From positions 1,313,001 through 1,377,000 of the forward strand of contig JADEYG010000002.1 of assembly GCA_016906335.1 (NCBI GenBank): a DNA stretch of 64,000 nt, read 5' to 3'. Below, piece by piece: positions 9,848 to 21,291 of the stretch. The notes under the pieces were generated by a model. That model ran no database searches and was not told the origin of the DNA. It saw only the letters and a program-made list of their open reading frames with translations. The position numbers were made by a program, and so were the translations under genes. How positions within the stretch are numbered: position 1 is the first letter of the stretch; each line of letters begins with the position of its first letter. The stretch is from Novakomyces olei. Taxonomy: Eukaryota; Ascomycota; Novakomycetes; Novakomycetales; Novakomycetaceae.

Positions 9848-10539
9848 TTGTTTTGTCTTTTGCTGTAAAGCAGTAGTCACCTCCACTTTTTGTTCTTTTT
9901 CTTGCAAAAAAATAAATTTGATACCATAATCTCGGTCAGTGAATTTATGTCATAATATACATTATAGGGTAATGATAAGTGGGAGACCGTCATACGTTTG
10001 GAACTTGGCCGAATGCCGCTGGCTTGGATTCGCGCTATGAAACAAAGCGTTGAATTGTCTTTACTTTTTTGGCAATAAGTTGACGCAGGTGCTTTCGATT
10101 CTTTGTCGTGCTGTCGCGATTCTGGCAAGACTATTCATTTGTCGTATGGTAGTACAATATAGCAAGACAACATTTCTATTGGAATTTTATTAGCAGTTTT
10201 ATAAGCATTTCTATTGCATGATTGATTACGGCAATGTACGCTGATCATTGATCGTTGTCCACTGTCTAATCGTAGCGCACAGGTATCAGATCATGATTGA
10301 TAACAGTTCAATACCAAAATCAAATGCCTTCTAAACGAAAAACTACATATTGTATTAAACAAATAAAAAAATAAACAAACAAATAATTAATTAATTAATT
10401 AATTAATTAATTAATTAATTAATAATAATAATAATGCAGGCCTTCGAACAGATGTTTGTAAATAACAAAATATACGGTAATCACGTGACGTCTCTTCCCC
10501 GCAGTCAGGACATCAGACTGACTAGGGTAAAAGTGCAAG
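9848..10539. other. Divergent interval MGR2 / paraoxonase gene with (TTAA)n tract
   Basis: Holds a clean TTAA/AATT microsatellite at about 10387-10424 followed by (AAT)n, and a CACGTGAC E-box-like site near 10483. No conserved gene is seen. Frames upstream of the MGR2 ATG lack an in-frame ATG. Confidence 0.4.
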
Positions 10540-11964
10540 ATGAAACAGGCCTACTTTCATCTTATTCTAGCGGCGGCAACGTTTCTCTTAACACTACTAA
10601 CACCGCGCATTAAGAACTTTGCGCGCGTTGGAGGTTACCGCCGTCGTGACTGGACTGACGTTAGAATTGATACATGTTCCACGTTACAGTCTGCCGACCT
10701 GCAAGACTGTTCTCACCTGCGTATCTTTGGCACGGGCTCAGATAGGAGGCTGTATACAATATGTGGCGAGTCGCGTGGCTTATATGTAAGATTTTGTGTG
10801 AATTGCTAATAAAACAAAGGCACCGCCGTCGCATCGAGTACATGATAAGCTATTCTCCATCGACCAAAAGGTGAAAATGATTCATTACATGGGGTCTAAT
10901 CAAAGCAGACCGGGAAATCGACTCGGCTGAAGCTGGAAGGGTTTGATGAACGGTCCGATTTTGCTGGCCGGGGTAATGATAGCATTGCCCTCTGACTTAA
11001 TATTAAACTCAAGAATAGGCTTCGATATCGTAGCCAGCCCAGATTCTACCGTGATTATTATTTATGTCTTGAATCAGCGATTGTCGGGGACGACAGTGGA
11101 AGTTTTCCATCATCGGCTGGGAACTGCTGTTGCTCGCCACGTGCGTACTATTCAAGACACAGAGCATGTGCACCATGCCGGCGACATATTTGCCGTTGAG
11201 CCTGACAAGTTTTACGTTACAAATGTAAATGCCTCTGAGTTTATTTTATTCGGTTTGATTGACTATATTTGTTTCAACCATTGTCTTTATTCTTCGTTCG
11301 CCATTGTGTCTGGCTCCTTTTCTCTCCAATTTAATGCATACAACGGACTCTAATCAATAGACTCACTCGCTCTCACTTCCAGTGGAAGCAATCTTACAAA
11401 CTCCATTCTCATCAATTGTTTATTGGAACGGCACTGCGTATACTCTGGCGAGGAGCGGCCTTATTGGGTAGGTTTCATTTCTGATTAACGCTTACAATTA
11501 GTGCTAATGGCATCACCGGCCAAAAAGGCAAAGGGCCATTTGTTGTGGTTGCGGAAACGTTTAGTGCTAGTCACTCGATTTACGAAAGGCAGCAGGATGG
11601 AAGCTTGATTAGGATTGGTCGAATTGAAGCAGAGTATGCGCCCTATGATGTTACGTATGTGCCAGAAACGAATGAAATCATTTCTGCCGGATTCCCGGAT
11701 ATTTCAAGTGCCATGCGTGATAGCAATGCGGCTGCTGTAATCTCACGGTTCTCGCTCACTTCTTTATCCCCAGAATTCTACGGCAAAACGCCGGCCAATC
11801 TAGCTGCCAATATTAAGCCAAAGGAGATCTTATTCGTCTCTCGTGAATCACGGTTACTACAGGGAGCGACTAGCGCCGTCCTGGATGTGGAAACCGATAC
11901 TCTTGACATTGCGTGCGGCCGGCAAATTGTTCGTTGTGGCGAGTATAATGCCCGCATAGCCTAA
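10540..11964 (+). CDS. Paraoxonase/arylesterase-family beta-propeller protein
   Basis: Six exons: 10540-10785, 10820-10870, 10906-10972, 11019-11224, 11361-11467 and 11502-11964, total 379 aa. Introns are 34, 35, 46, 136 and 34 bp, mostly with branch sites hard against the acceptor (GCTAAT, TCTAAT). The N-terminus has a hydrophobic stretch (about residues 5-20), as in PON1, where an uncleaved signal keeps the protein membrane- or lipid-bound. Conserved family segments are GFDIVASPD, VEVFHHRLG, DIFAVEPDKFYVTN, SSIVYWNGTAY, ANGITG and the C-terminal RQIVRCGEYNARIA. Several positions that bind calcium in human PON1 look changed here, so hydrolase activity is uncertain. The family call is good; the substrate is unknown. 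Confidence 0.8.
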
Positions 11965-13205
11965 GCTACCTATACTTTTTACATGCAAAGCTCTTTTGAT
12001 TGTGCTACTGGCATTTTCACTGCTTTCAATACTACATCTACTCGATGAAATGTATCACAGAGGCAAGGATGCTCGGCAGGGATGTTTAAAAGAGTGACTC
12101 TGATACACTGTAAGCTAAACAAAGTCATTTAGCCCTTATAATAGAAAGTAGGGTTAGGGTTAGGGTCACTGGATATTTCTTTTCATTGAATATTTTCATT
12201 ATATATATCATTGAAGATTAATAATAATATTGTGGTGTTTTCTTTCCAGTGTTGAACGGATAGCGAGTGGATCAGTCGCAGTATCAAGGATTATACAAGT
12301 TGCTCACTGTGCGCATCCAAATACGTCATATATACTGCGCGGAACCTACTTTTTGCTAACGCGACGTGTCATAGAAGTATATACATTACGGACTTGGTGT
12401 ATGGATTTAGTGTACGGATTTATAGTAGGGTTTCGACGCCCAACTCAAATCCTTGTGTAATTTGTATTCCCCCAATACCAAATTACTGTTGGCAAAAGGT
12501 ACTACGTTGTTTAATGTATGCCGCCTGATATTAGACGGCAAACATTCCGGCCGGCTATTATAGCTCTAGACCGAAGCAGTAGACCGATCGACCAGTCAAG
12601 CAGACCGATCACCAGTCGACTAGTCCAAATATAGTGCATTAATAATAGCGCGTCATAGTGTATGATCAGACGCGCAGCACACGATATAATTGTTGTATAA
12701 TCTTTATAATCGTTATGTAATCTTTATATCTGTTTTATAATCTTTATAATCTGTCATATAATCTATTATATAATCTATTATATAATCTATTATATTATAC
12801 AATCTATTTACATAATGTGTCGGGATTTACATATACCGAGTTATTGTAAAATAAAGGGTATTAATAATGATAGCCTTACCCAAACCGTCGAGCACGCAAT
12901 CGCGTTGAGCCATTACGACATGTACGAATAGGGTAATTCTACAAAAAATTATGTGCCGGCAATTAGACAGCAGACAATTACAACAGCCGATTTAAAAGGA
13001 CGCGTTGAGCACTTTTTGCACCAGGTTGCGTGATAATCTCGTACTATAAATCTTTGCCTCTGTCTGGCGCCTTTAAAGTCGTCTTACAGGTCGAGTCGAA
13101 AGATCGAGTCAGTCGAGTACCTTGTCGGCAAATAATTCGGTCTGATTGCGCAATCTCTACCACTTGCAACGCTAAAAAAGCCGTATAAATACCAAAAGGA
13201 ACGCA
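11965..13205. other. Long intergenic region upstream of MET16
   Basis: No protein or RNA gene recognised. It contains a triple telomere-like tract at 12149-12166, a duplicated CAGACCGATC-type motif near 12570-12605, imperfect ATAATCT(TTATA) repeats at about 12690-12795 and one ACGCGT at 13000-13005. Confidence 0.4.
12149..12166 (+). repeat. Interstitial telomere-like TTAGGG tract
   Basis: Reads TAGGG TTAGGG TTAGGG, that is, three units. TTAGGG is both a common fungal telomere repeat and the binding core of Tbf1-type Myb factors. It stands about 1.04 kb before MET16 and 0.2 kb after the paraoxonase-family gene. Confidence 0.7.
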
Positions 13206-14090
13206 ATGGTCAACGTCTCATCAATCGCGGCAGACGCGATGGGCGGCTCAATGCACTCGTCCGATTCAGCGTACGAGTCCGGCTCTGAAGTCTTTGTACA
13301 GCACGAGCCAACCACCTTTGCCGAGCCAATCACCTTCTCTCCGAGTCATTTACAGTATATCAATGCTCAGCTGGAGAATGCCACTCCGCAACAGATTCTG
13401 CAGTGGGCCATCTTCACTCTACCGGGGCTCTACCAAACGACAGCGCTCGGGCTTACGGGCACCGTTACGCTGGATATGCTCTCCAAGATGAACGGTAATG
13501 TGCCCCTCATCTTCCTCGACACCCTGCACCATTTCCCAGAGACACTGGACCTTCTGCACCGTGTGCAGGACCGCTACACTGCCTCTGAATGGCACATTTA
13601 CCGGCCTCAGGACTGTGGGACAGTAGAGGCTTTTGTCGCGAAGCACGGAGAGCGGCTTTGGGAACGTGACGAGGGGCTCTACGATTACTTGGTCAAAGTG
13701 GAACCGTCACGACGAGCGTACCACGAGCTGAACGTGCGTGCCGTGCTTACAGGCCGCCGCCGGTCTCAGGGCGCTGCCCGGTCGAGTCTGCCTATCGTGG
13801 AAATCGATACTGACGGCACTGTCAAGGTTAACCCACTGGCAAACTGGTCCTTCAAGCAGGTGCAGGAGTACGTCCGCACCGCTCAAGTGCCCTACAACGA
13901 CCTGCTGGACCGTGGGTACCGCTCCGTAGGTGACTGGCACTCGACTTTGCCAGTAGCCGAGGGCGAAGATGAACGTGCCGGCCGCTGGAAGGGCCGTGAA
14001 AAGACAGAGTGCGGCTTGCATGAACAGTCGAAATTCTTTCAGTACATGAAAAAGCTGCAAGAACGGAATGCGTTAGTGGAGGCCCATTAG
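13206..14090 (+). CDS. MET16: Phosphoadenylyl-sulfate (PAPS) reductase
   Basis: Cytosolic enzyme of sulfate assimilation that reduces PAPS to sulfite and PAP with thioredoxin as electron donor. Intronless, 294 aa, about the size of fungal homologs. It shows the family order: substrate-binding N-half with TALGLTGTVTLDMLS and PLIFLDTLHHFPETL, the VLTGRRRSQGAARSSLP loop, VKVNPLANWS, then the catalytic tail KTECGLHEQ with the single active Cys near residue 269. The four-Cys iron-sulfur set of APS reductases is absent, as expected for PAPS-type enzymes. About 30 N-terminal residues are Ser-rich and poorly conserved. It converges on LDB17. No Cbf1-type CACGTG was found just upstream, so regulation is not evident. 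Confidence 0.95.
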   Translation: MVNVSSIAADAMGGSMHSSDSAYESGSEVFVQHEPTTFAEPITFSPSHLQYINAQLENATPQQILQWAIFTLPGLYQTTALGLTGTVTLDMLSKMNGNVPLIFLDTLHHFPETLDLLHRVQDRYTASEWHIYRPQDCGTVEAFVAKHGERLWERDEGLYDYLVKVEPSRRAYHELNVRAVLTGRRRSQGAARSSLPIVEIDTDGTVKVNPLANWSFKQVQEYVRTAQVPYNDLLDRGYRSVGDWHSTLPVAEGEDERAGRWKGREKTECGLHEQSKFFQYMKKLQERNALVEAH

Positions 14091-14445
14091 GGAAAAATGG
14101 ATTGGTTGGTTTAGACGAACGTTTACTCGTTTGCTTGCTTGCAGCTGCGCCGTCTGTTTTGCCGTGCCGTAGGCTGTTTTGATACCCGTTGGTTTGTCAT
14201 GAAGATTAAAAAGCATTATTGTTATATATTCCCGAGCCCGAGTCTGGCAGTGTAGAAACTAGGTAATGGGTGCAGCGCTGTACATAAATTGGCCCAATCA
14301 TACTGTATGCGAATTGTCTGTCGTTTATTATCGCTATATACAAGCTGTTGTGTGCAGCTGGCCCAAACTTGATTGTCTACACGTCGATTAAAAATTAAAT
14401 TAGTTGATAAATAAATAAATTAATAAATAAAGTAATTAATTAATT

Positions 14446-14537
14446 AATTGCTTAAATTAATAAATTATTTAATTGCTTAAATTAATAAATTATTTAATTG
14501 CTTAAATTAATAAATTATTTAAATTAATAAATTATTT
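14446..14537. repeat. 25-bp AT-rich tandem repeat, about 3.7 copies
   Basis: Three exact copies of a 25-bp unit beginning AATTGCTTAAATTAATAAAT, followed by a partial fourth, within the 3' interval between the convergent MET16 and LDB17. The flanks are also A/T simple sequence. Confidence 0.85.
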
Positions 14538-14685
14538 AAGTACTTAATTAACAAAGAAAAAAAAGCATGTTTTCCTGATTATTATATTTATAATAGACAT
14601 AAATCTTTTTTCTTATGCATGCAATTGAAACCTATGCCGTAGCAAAGCAAAATAATTTAAAAATGCAATTACAACCATGAGTCAT

Positions 14686-17309
14686 TCAGTTCCCCTCTAG
14701 AGCCATCCGTCGTGCATGATGCACAAGTTTCTCTGTATCCAGTTTTTGATTCAGTTCCTTATCCAATCCCGAATTAAACTCCTGAGCCGAATCCTGAGCT
14801 CCAGCTCCACGTACAGCAGAGCCTCCTCCACGCTGAGGTGTCTGCACACCAGGCGGTGGCTTCTTTGCCACTGCAACTCGCTCTAGTGTAGCAGTACTCG
14901 AGTTGAGAGCATAATTTGAAAATCCAAGAGCGCTTGCATCCTCAGGCTGATGGGTTTCATGCAGAGTTTCATGCTTTTGACGGTGAGGAAACCGGATACG
15001 TTGGAGTCTGCGTGAAAGAGGGACAGAAGGATGAGCACTGCCGCTGGTGTAATCGCAGCTTTTATTTGTGTCTGCCAACTCGGCAGAAATAGTACGCCGA
15101 AAATGCCTTCGACGGGGGACAGGCGGGGGTTTGCGCATGGCAGTTCCGTTTTCACTACAATTATTTATACTAGTTTCGTCGTTAGGATCAGCAACGTTAA
15201 CCCTAGGGTTAAGCCTTGGTCTTCTCCATCGATGTGGAGCCACTGGCGGAGCGGCAGTGAGAGGCAGTGAGCGTGAGGAGGCGCGCTCGTCCGCACTGGA
15301 AACACTGCTCGCCTGTGAGTGTGAGGATTCTCGTGATATTTGTGACATTGTAGACATTGACTGTCTTCTTGCTGCCCTGTGAGGGGGAATTGCCGGTGGT
15401 GTAGTTGCCCTTATCGTAGCTGCCTCCTCTGCGTTTGTGGTAGCCGAGTCTGAATGACTCGAATCAGAGACAGTAGCAGACACTGGCTCTGCTTCGCTAT
15501 TAAATTCGGCTGAGCTGTTTAGTGTATCTGAAGCTTTATCAGGTTCGGTATTAGCTTGATTGGAAGAATAGCCTGGTCGTGGCCCTGGGTCAGAATGGAG
15601 TCGGGAGATACACAGAGCCTGGCATTTTGTTAATCGCTCTAGTACATCATGCTCGCCCTCCACGTGTGAGGCCTCTGCGACCCAGGGTATACGTGCACAT
15701 CGAAGGATCAGCCGAATAGCTTCAATTTCTCGTGAAAGGTCAGGGCTTCCATTGCCCTGGTAAATTGGAGACAGAGTCATTATCTCGCTCGTTAGTGTTT
15801 CACGGGCTAGGCTGAAAAACAATTGAGCCAGCGCGCCGAGCCGGTAGTACGGCGGGACTGCGAGTTCCGTGTTTGTCAAGAGGGGGTAGAATACGCGGAG
15901 AAATGTCATACGCAGCTAGTTGTGAGTATAAAACTAGATTGAGATTGCATATACAAATAATAAAATTTCAATAAAACAAATAATTATAAACATATATCAA
16001 TATGGATATATCAATATATATATAGATAACTATAAAATGCATAGAAAAAGTATAATTAAAAGATATTTGAATGTAAACAAAAGCAAACGAGATAAATATA
16101 ATTTAACAATATCATCATACCGTGTCCTCCTCCTCCGGGAGGTCGTACAGTTCCCTTGTGAAAACGTCAACAAGGACACAGAGATCGTTCGTATAAAAAT
16201 AATTTGCCGTTGCGGGTGTGGTAAAAATGACATAGAGCATTTTCAATATTAGAAGCTGAAGGCTCGTTTCGTGCTCCCGGTTGAGTAAAAATATGATACT
16301 TTCACCAAACGTCTTGTATACATTACCATAATGCTTAAGCGCCTCCAGTACTGTATTGGTGAGAGGCTTCGACTGGTACTCCTTCCAGCGCTCCGGAGGC
16401 GGCTCCATATCGTTATCAATCTTTGGGCTACCCGTGGCATGTGCGTAGATCTGAGCGACCATAAACTGCTCATTCAGGGCCAGTATGAGACGGAGACAGT
16501 TTATATTATGTGGATCGTCCTCGTCATATCCATTTTCAATAAAATTGAGGAGACTGACGACAAATTCTTCGCGCACATTTTGCAATTCATCAAAGGCAAG
16601 TCGCTCAGCCCGACAGAGCTCAAACAGTAAAAGCATGGCCGCCCGCTGGAGCTCGAATGCATCGTCCTGCAAATTCTCTACCACAAACATGAGGCTAGGA
16701 AGAAAATTGGCGTGTTTCAATGCCAGCAGTGAAGAAGGATCTTGAAATCCGTCTAGCAAAAAAAACATGTAAAGCACGTGCAATCCGTCTACCCCACAAT
16801 CACAGTCAATTGCCTCCGCTGTCAAGATCTTTCGAACAGATGCCTTGTGTTCGCTAAAGACAGGCGAACGTATCAGGCTCTGGCAGAATCGCTCGATGCG
16901 TGTATCGTCGAGTAAATACTCGCCTACGATTAGTAATCCTGATTCATGTAAAGTAGAGAGGAGAGAAATCAAATAAAGCACAGTATCAAGTCAACGTCTG
17001 AACGGCGACCAAATCCTGGCAAGAATCAAATGACCAAGGACCAATGAGTATAATAATAAAGGGATATATGTATCAAACCCACCACCATATTCAGCAGCCA
17101 AATCGACATAAGCTCGAGCTGCTGCTTCGACTTGAGCACCCGTTTCGCACGGTAAAGACAGTATATGTGCTAATTCTAATGAGCCATTAGCAGAGAAAAT
17201 ACAAAACAAAAAATCAAACTGCAGACAGTTGTGAGCCAATCAAAGTACCAAACCAAAAATCGTCCTCAGACTTTACGGGCGTCTCAGACGCATCCGTGTC
17301 TGGATCCAT
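14686..17309 (-). CDS. LDB17: Ldb17/Dip1/SPIN90-type Arp2/3 activator
   Basis: Homolog of S. cerevisiae Ldb17, S. pombe Dip1 and human SPIN90, which switch on Arp2/3 to make unbranched seed filaments at endocytic actin patches. Four exons: 17309-17249, 17175-17083, 16938-16121 and 15915-14686, giving 733 aa. Introns are 73, 144 and 205 bp. The armadillo-like domain spans about residues 20-400, with FELAHILSLPCETGAQVE, LQRAAMLLLFELCRAE and the hallmark FYTNDLCVLVDVFTREL running over the last splice into LRMTFLRVFYPLL. The C-terminal 300 residues are disordered and proline-rich (TPPAIPPHRAARRQ, KPPPVPRRR), i.e. SH3 ligands, as in fungal Ldb17. The second donor (GTGGGT) is the least certain junction but keeps phase exactly. 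Confidence 0.88.
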
Positions 17310-18124
17310 TCGCTGATTGACGAGCCCGCCGCGCGCATACAGAATTGCTTGGCGATATCAGGCGCACGACTGTGCTCCTCGTCTACCGTGTGAGCGCAGC
17401 TTTGTCAGAGAAAAAGACCGGCATCAACAGCGACAGGTTCTGGCCACATAAGCTAAATCGATACTGCTAAATCGATACTGCTGTACTGTGTCCCGTACAA
17501 ACCTGATTTATTTTATTTTATCTTATTTATTCTTTATTTTTGTCTCGAGCGTCAACTGATCGCATCTGCCGCTGCAAATAGACTAATCATATTCTCCGCT
17601 CCATAGACGGTATTGTTATGGAACGAACGGTGTTACATGAGAATATGGAAATTAAATAAATGAATCGTCTTTAATACTTAAATACCAACGCGAGAACTGA
17701 AGTAAATAAAGAACGAGTCAGTCTTACTAAACCATCGTTCCACACATTATTATTGTTATCAAATTTATTATTTAGAATATTATTTAGAATATTATTTAGA
17801 ATATTATTTAGAATATTATTTAGAATATTATTTAGAATATTATTTAGAATATTATTTAGAATATTATTTAGAATATTATTTAGAATATTATTTAGAATAT
17901 TATTTAGAATATTATTTAGGATATTATTTAGGATATTATTTAGAATATTATTTATTATTTAGGATAATTTGAATACTATTCATTGATTCCATAATAATTC
18001 AAAATTAATTATATCCAGCTCCATACGTTTGCTTCTTCCTCTAGACGAGCCGACTCTAACTTTATTCAGTACAACTGACCAGCACGCTGCACAACAACTA
18101 AATCTGCCTGCGAAATATATACAA
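17310..18124. other. Intergenic DNA between LDB17 and MSH2
   Basis: Contains the LDB17 upstream region and the MSH2 3' end, both on the minus strand, with a large 12-bp minisatellite in the middle (listed separately). No gene is recognised. Confidence 0.4.
17766..17953. repeat. 12-bp minisatellite, about 15-16 copies
   Basis: A nearly perfect head-to-tail array of TATTATTTAGAA. Two adjacent copies near 17916-17938 carry GGA in place of GAA. Because 12 is divisible by 3 it stays open as an LFRI peptide repeat, but nothing suggests translation. Confidence 0.95.
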
Positions 18125-21073
18125 TCAGCCTTGCAGCAGTTTTGTAATGAACGGATCCGTAGACACTCGTTCCTTAAAGGGCCCATTAAGCAGAGACTGG
18201 AACATGCTTACCCGCTGTTTGCCCGAAAGCTGCTCATCACCAGCACACTGTTTGTGCCACTCTCTCATCAATTCTTTGACCGTTTCCACTGCCCTCTCCA
18301 TCTGCTCCCGCTCAGCTTCCTCCTCGCTCTCCCCTTTTAGTTCTTGCCCTTCTTGCCCATCCTCCTCTAGTCGTGGTGCTTTGGCCACAGAGAAATCTTC
18401 CAGCTGAGCTGCCTTGCGTTTGGCCATTTCTATAACTGGCTGAGGAAACTCGGCCATTTCAGCCACGTGAATACCAAAACTGCGGTCACAGACTCCGTCT
18501 TTTACACGGTACAGCAGCGTTATCCCACGTACGTCTTGGGTGCTTGCCGCCTCGTCCACGTGAGCGACTACGTGCAAGTTTCGCACTGTTCCATGCTGCT
18601 CAGCCAGTGCAGTCAACTCGTGGAAATGAGTGGCAAACAGAGTGAAGCTGTGCAGTTTTGTGACAATGTACTCGGAGATTGCCCAGGCTAATCCAAAGCC
18701 GTCCGTCGTACTTGTGCCCCGGCCGAGTTCGTCAATTACCAGCAAAGAATTAGGGGTAGCTGTCTTCAGAATCGTAGCTGTTTCCAGCATTTCAGCCATA
18801 AATGTAGAAATTCCACGTAACTGTGAGTCGCCAGCGCCAACCCGGGCCAGGACAGAGTCAAACACGCAAATATCAGCCTCGTCACATGGCACAAAGCACC
18901 CAGACTGGGCCATAAGCGCAATGACACCAATCTGCCGGATATACGTTGACTTGCCCCCCATATTCGGGCCCGTTATGACGAAAAAGGAGGCATCTGCCCG
19001 CCTCAGGCTCACATCGTTACCGATAAAATTGATGTCATCCTGTAGTTCCATACACGGGTGCCGTGCTTGTTTAAGGAGAAAGTCTCCCGTGCCCAGTGTG
19101 TGCATTCGTGGACGAGTGTATGGAGCAGGTGCGTGAGCAGAGGCATGAGCAAAGCTTGTTATTACGTCCAAATGAGCCAGACAGGTGGCCAGCTCTTCCA
19201 GCACTGGCGTATAGGAGGCGGCAATTACAACAACCTCCTTCACCAGGCTTGACTGGTGTCTGTTGTAGGCAGTAGACACGTCCTGAAACTCCCGGCCGAG
19301 CCGTGTCAGCCTTTGTGTAGTGAAATACACACCAGATTTCTGTGTCGATAGCTCAATGTACTGTTTTTTGCCCCTGATGGCGGCTGCTTCATTGCGCGTT
19401 AGTCGCATACACCATCCATAGGTAGAGTGCTGCTCTAGCTTTAACTTCTTCTCTGTGTCCTGATCCAAATCTTGGCCTGTTTGCTCATGTTCATCATGGA
19501 TATCCGCTCTCAATTGCTCTAGTTTGCCTCGCAGACTCTGTAATTCTTCATCAAACGCAGGTTTAATTATATATTCGTGATGCTGCAGGGCATCAAGGTC
19601 AATAGTCGTCTCCACCATGGCCTGCAGTTTCTCCAGTCGGGAATTACAGGCCTCTATTTCCGCTGTGTAAGCATCTCTAAGCCCACGTCTCCCACTTTCC
19701 TCGTCTACACTGTCCAGGATAGCGATAAAAGAAGGCAGTCTGAGCACCAACTGGTACACACGCACAACGTCCTCTAACGAGGCAGTGCCCCTTTGTAACC
19801 TTTTCCCGAGTCGGTACAAGTCTGGAACGCTTCTCAAGTGATCTTCCTGTAAACTTTGACGGACATGTACACTGTCGAAAAGGATCTGGACCAGTTCATG
19901 ACGCGCCTCAATAGCTTGGCAATCGATCAAGGGCTGCTTTAACCATTGAGCCAGCAGTCGAGAACCAGCAGCCGTCTTTGTATGGTTTAATACGCCAAAT
20001 ACACTCATTGATTTGTTGTCGTTAGGGCCCGGCATAAGGTTTAGAGCACGTACAGCGGCCGCGTCCAACCTCATGTACTGTGATAAATCGTACTGCTCTA
20101 ATCGAAACTGACCGTAGAGAGCAGTCTCAGTCATGAGACCAAGGTAGGCAATAATAGCAGCACAAGCGGCCATGGCCACTTTGAGCTGCAGCTGTGGTAA
20201 AGCGTTTACCGGTCCATCGCAAGTAATGAGACGAGTCAAATCGTCCTCCGTCTCACGAGCATTAAAATCGGCCATTCGCCTTTCCGTGCATGTGACACTG
20301 CAGCGTTGCAGGACAAGTCTGATTTTGCCTGCAATATCCTGGTCAGAATTCGACTCGGCCGGGACGAGACACTCGCTCGCTTGAGCCTGGATAAGCAGAG
20401 ATTCCAGGTTTGTAAGCAGCTCGTTATCCACAAACTCGCTCACGTGAATCACACGCAATGCCGGGTCGATAAAGGCGACGCCCACTACGCGTTCAGCTGC
20501 GGTTCCGGCAACGCGTACGGCTGCCAAAACAGAACAAGTAGTACTTTCATGCTGTGAGAATAAAAGATCCTCTACCGCCTCCCAATTGCCTGGCGATGCC
20601 TGCCGGACAACGGACCAGGAATTGCCACGTGCTCGTTCATGCGCCCAAAACTCTACGCGTAATCCTTCCTGAAGGACTCGACGGATATGCGCCCGCATAA
20701 TAGTGGGCGAAAGCGTACATGACGCCAGTCCGTGAGCACCGCCTCCGAGGTATTTAATCACTGAAGTCGTATGGTAAACAGCGTGAGCGACCTGCTTGGC
20801 ATCGTCGCCGTGAACAGAGTAAAAATCCTGGAGCGTAAGACGATTGAGCCAAAGGCAGGAGCAGAGCAAAAGAGATCAATAGAAAAAGGCAACGAGAAAA
20901 GTAGACTTACACCCCGTTCGAATACACGCAGAGTCCCTTCTGCCTGTGGCAAACCGCGAAAAAAAGCACAAAAACTGGTTTCGTCCGCGTTGTCTGTATG
21001 CTGCGTAAGTAAAAGGCGGAAGAGTACACTCTATCTTACCCAACACGAGCTGCGGCTCCTTGTCTTCGCCCAT
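18125..21073 (-). CDS. MSH2: DNA mismatch repair protein Msh2
   Basis: Common subunit of the MutS-alpha and MutS-beta mismatch sensors in the nucleus. Three exons: 21073-21040, 20993-20911 and 20827-18125, giving 939 aa, typical for Msh2. Introns are 46 and 83 bp. The spliced N-terminus (MGEDKEPQLVLDNADETSF, AFFRGLPQAEG, LRVFERG) joins the big exon exactly at DFYSVHGDDA, the conserved mismatch-binding domain start. Connector, lever and clamp domains follow. The ATPase domain has Walker A GPNMGGKST near residue 655, the MutS signature DELGRGTSTTDGFGLAWAI and FATHFHELTAL. The C-terminus is acidic and then helical for Msh3/Msh6 contact. ACGCGT and CGCG lie immediately before the ATG, suggesting G1/S control. 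Confidence 0.95.
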
Positions 21074-21079
21074 ACTGCT

Positions 21080-21091
21080 AACGCGACGCGT
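21080..21091 (-). promoter_or_regulatory. MCB-like cell-cycle box at the MSH2 start
   Basis: ACGCGT (21086-21091) directly abuts a second CGCG core (ACGCGTCGCG on the gene strand), 8 to 18 bases before the MSH2 ATG. MBF binds ACGCGT in yeasts and drives DNA-replication and repair genes, MSH2 included in budding yeast. The very short distance is unusual; the site could lie in the 5' UTR. Confidence 0.5.
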
Positions 21092-21236
21092 ACGGGTTTG
21101 CTTTAATTTATGGTTTTTAATTACATTTGGGGTTTATACAGTGTACACTGTGAGCCGCTGTTCATCTATTACTTGTTGATAAATAGGACAATTGCGTTAC
21201 TTGTTTGTGGTAAATTTAGGAACGGGGCCCGTGACT

Positions 21237-21291
21237 ATTTCTGCCTAATTTCTGCCTGATTTCTGCCTGATTTCTGCCTAATTTCTGCCTT
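21237..21291. repeat. 11-bp tandem repeat, 5 copies
   Basis: Five units of ATTTCTGCCT followed by A, G or T, between the divergent MSH2 and flavin-reductase-like genes. A slightly impure minisatellite. Confidence 0.85.

Noticed and set aside
17753-17962. LFRI-repeat open frame
   Set aside because: Open only because the 12-bp minisatellite period is a multiple of three.
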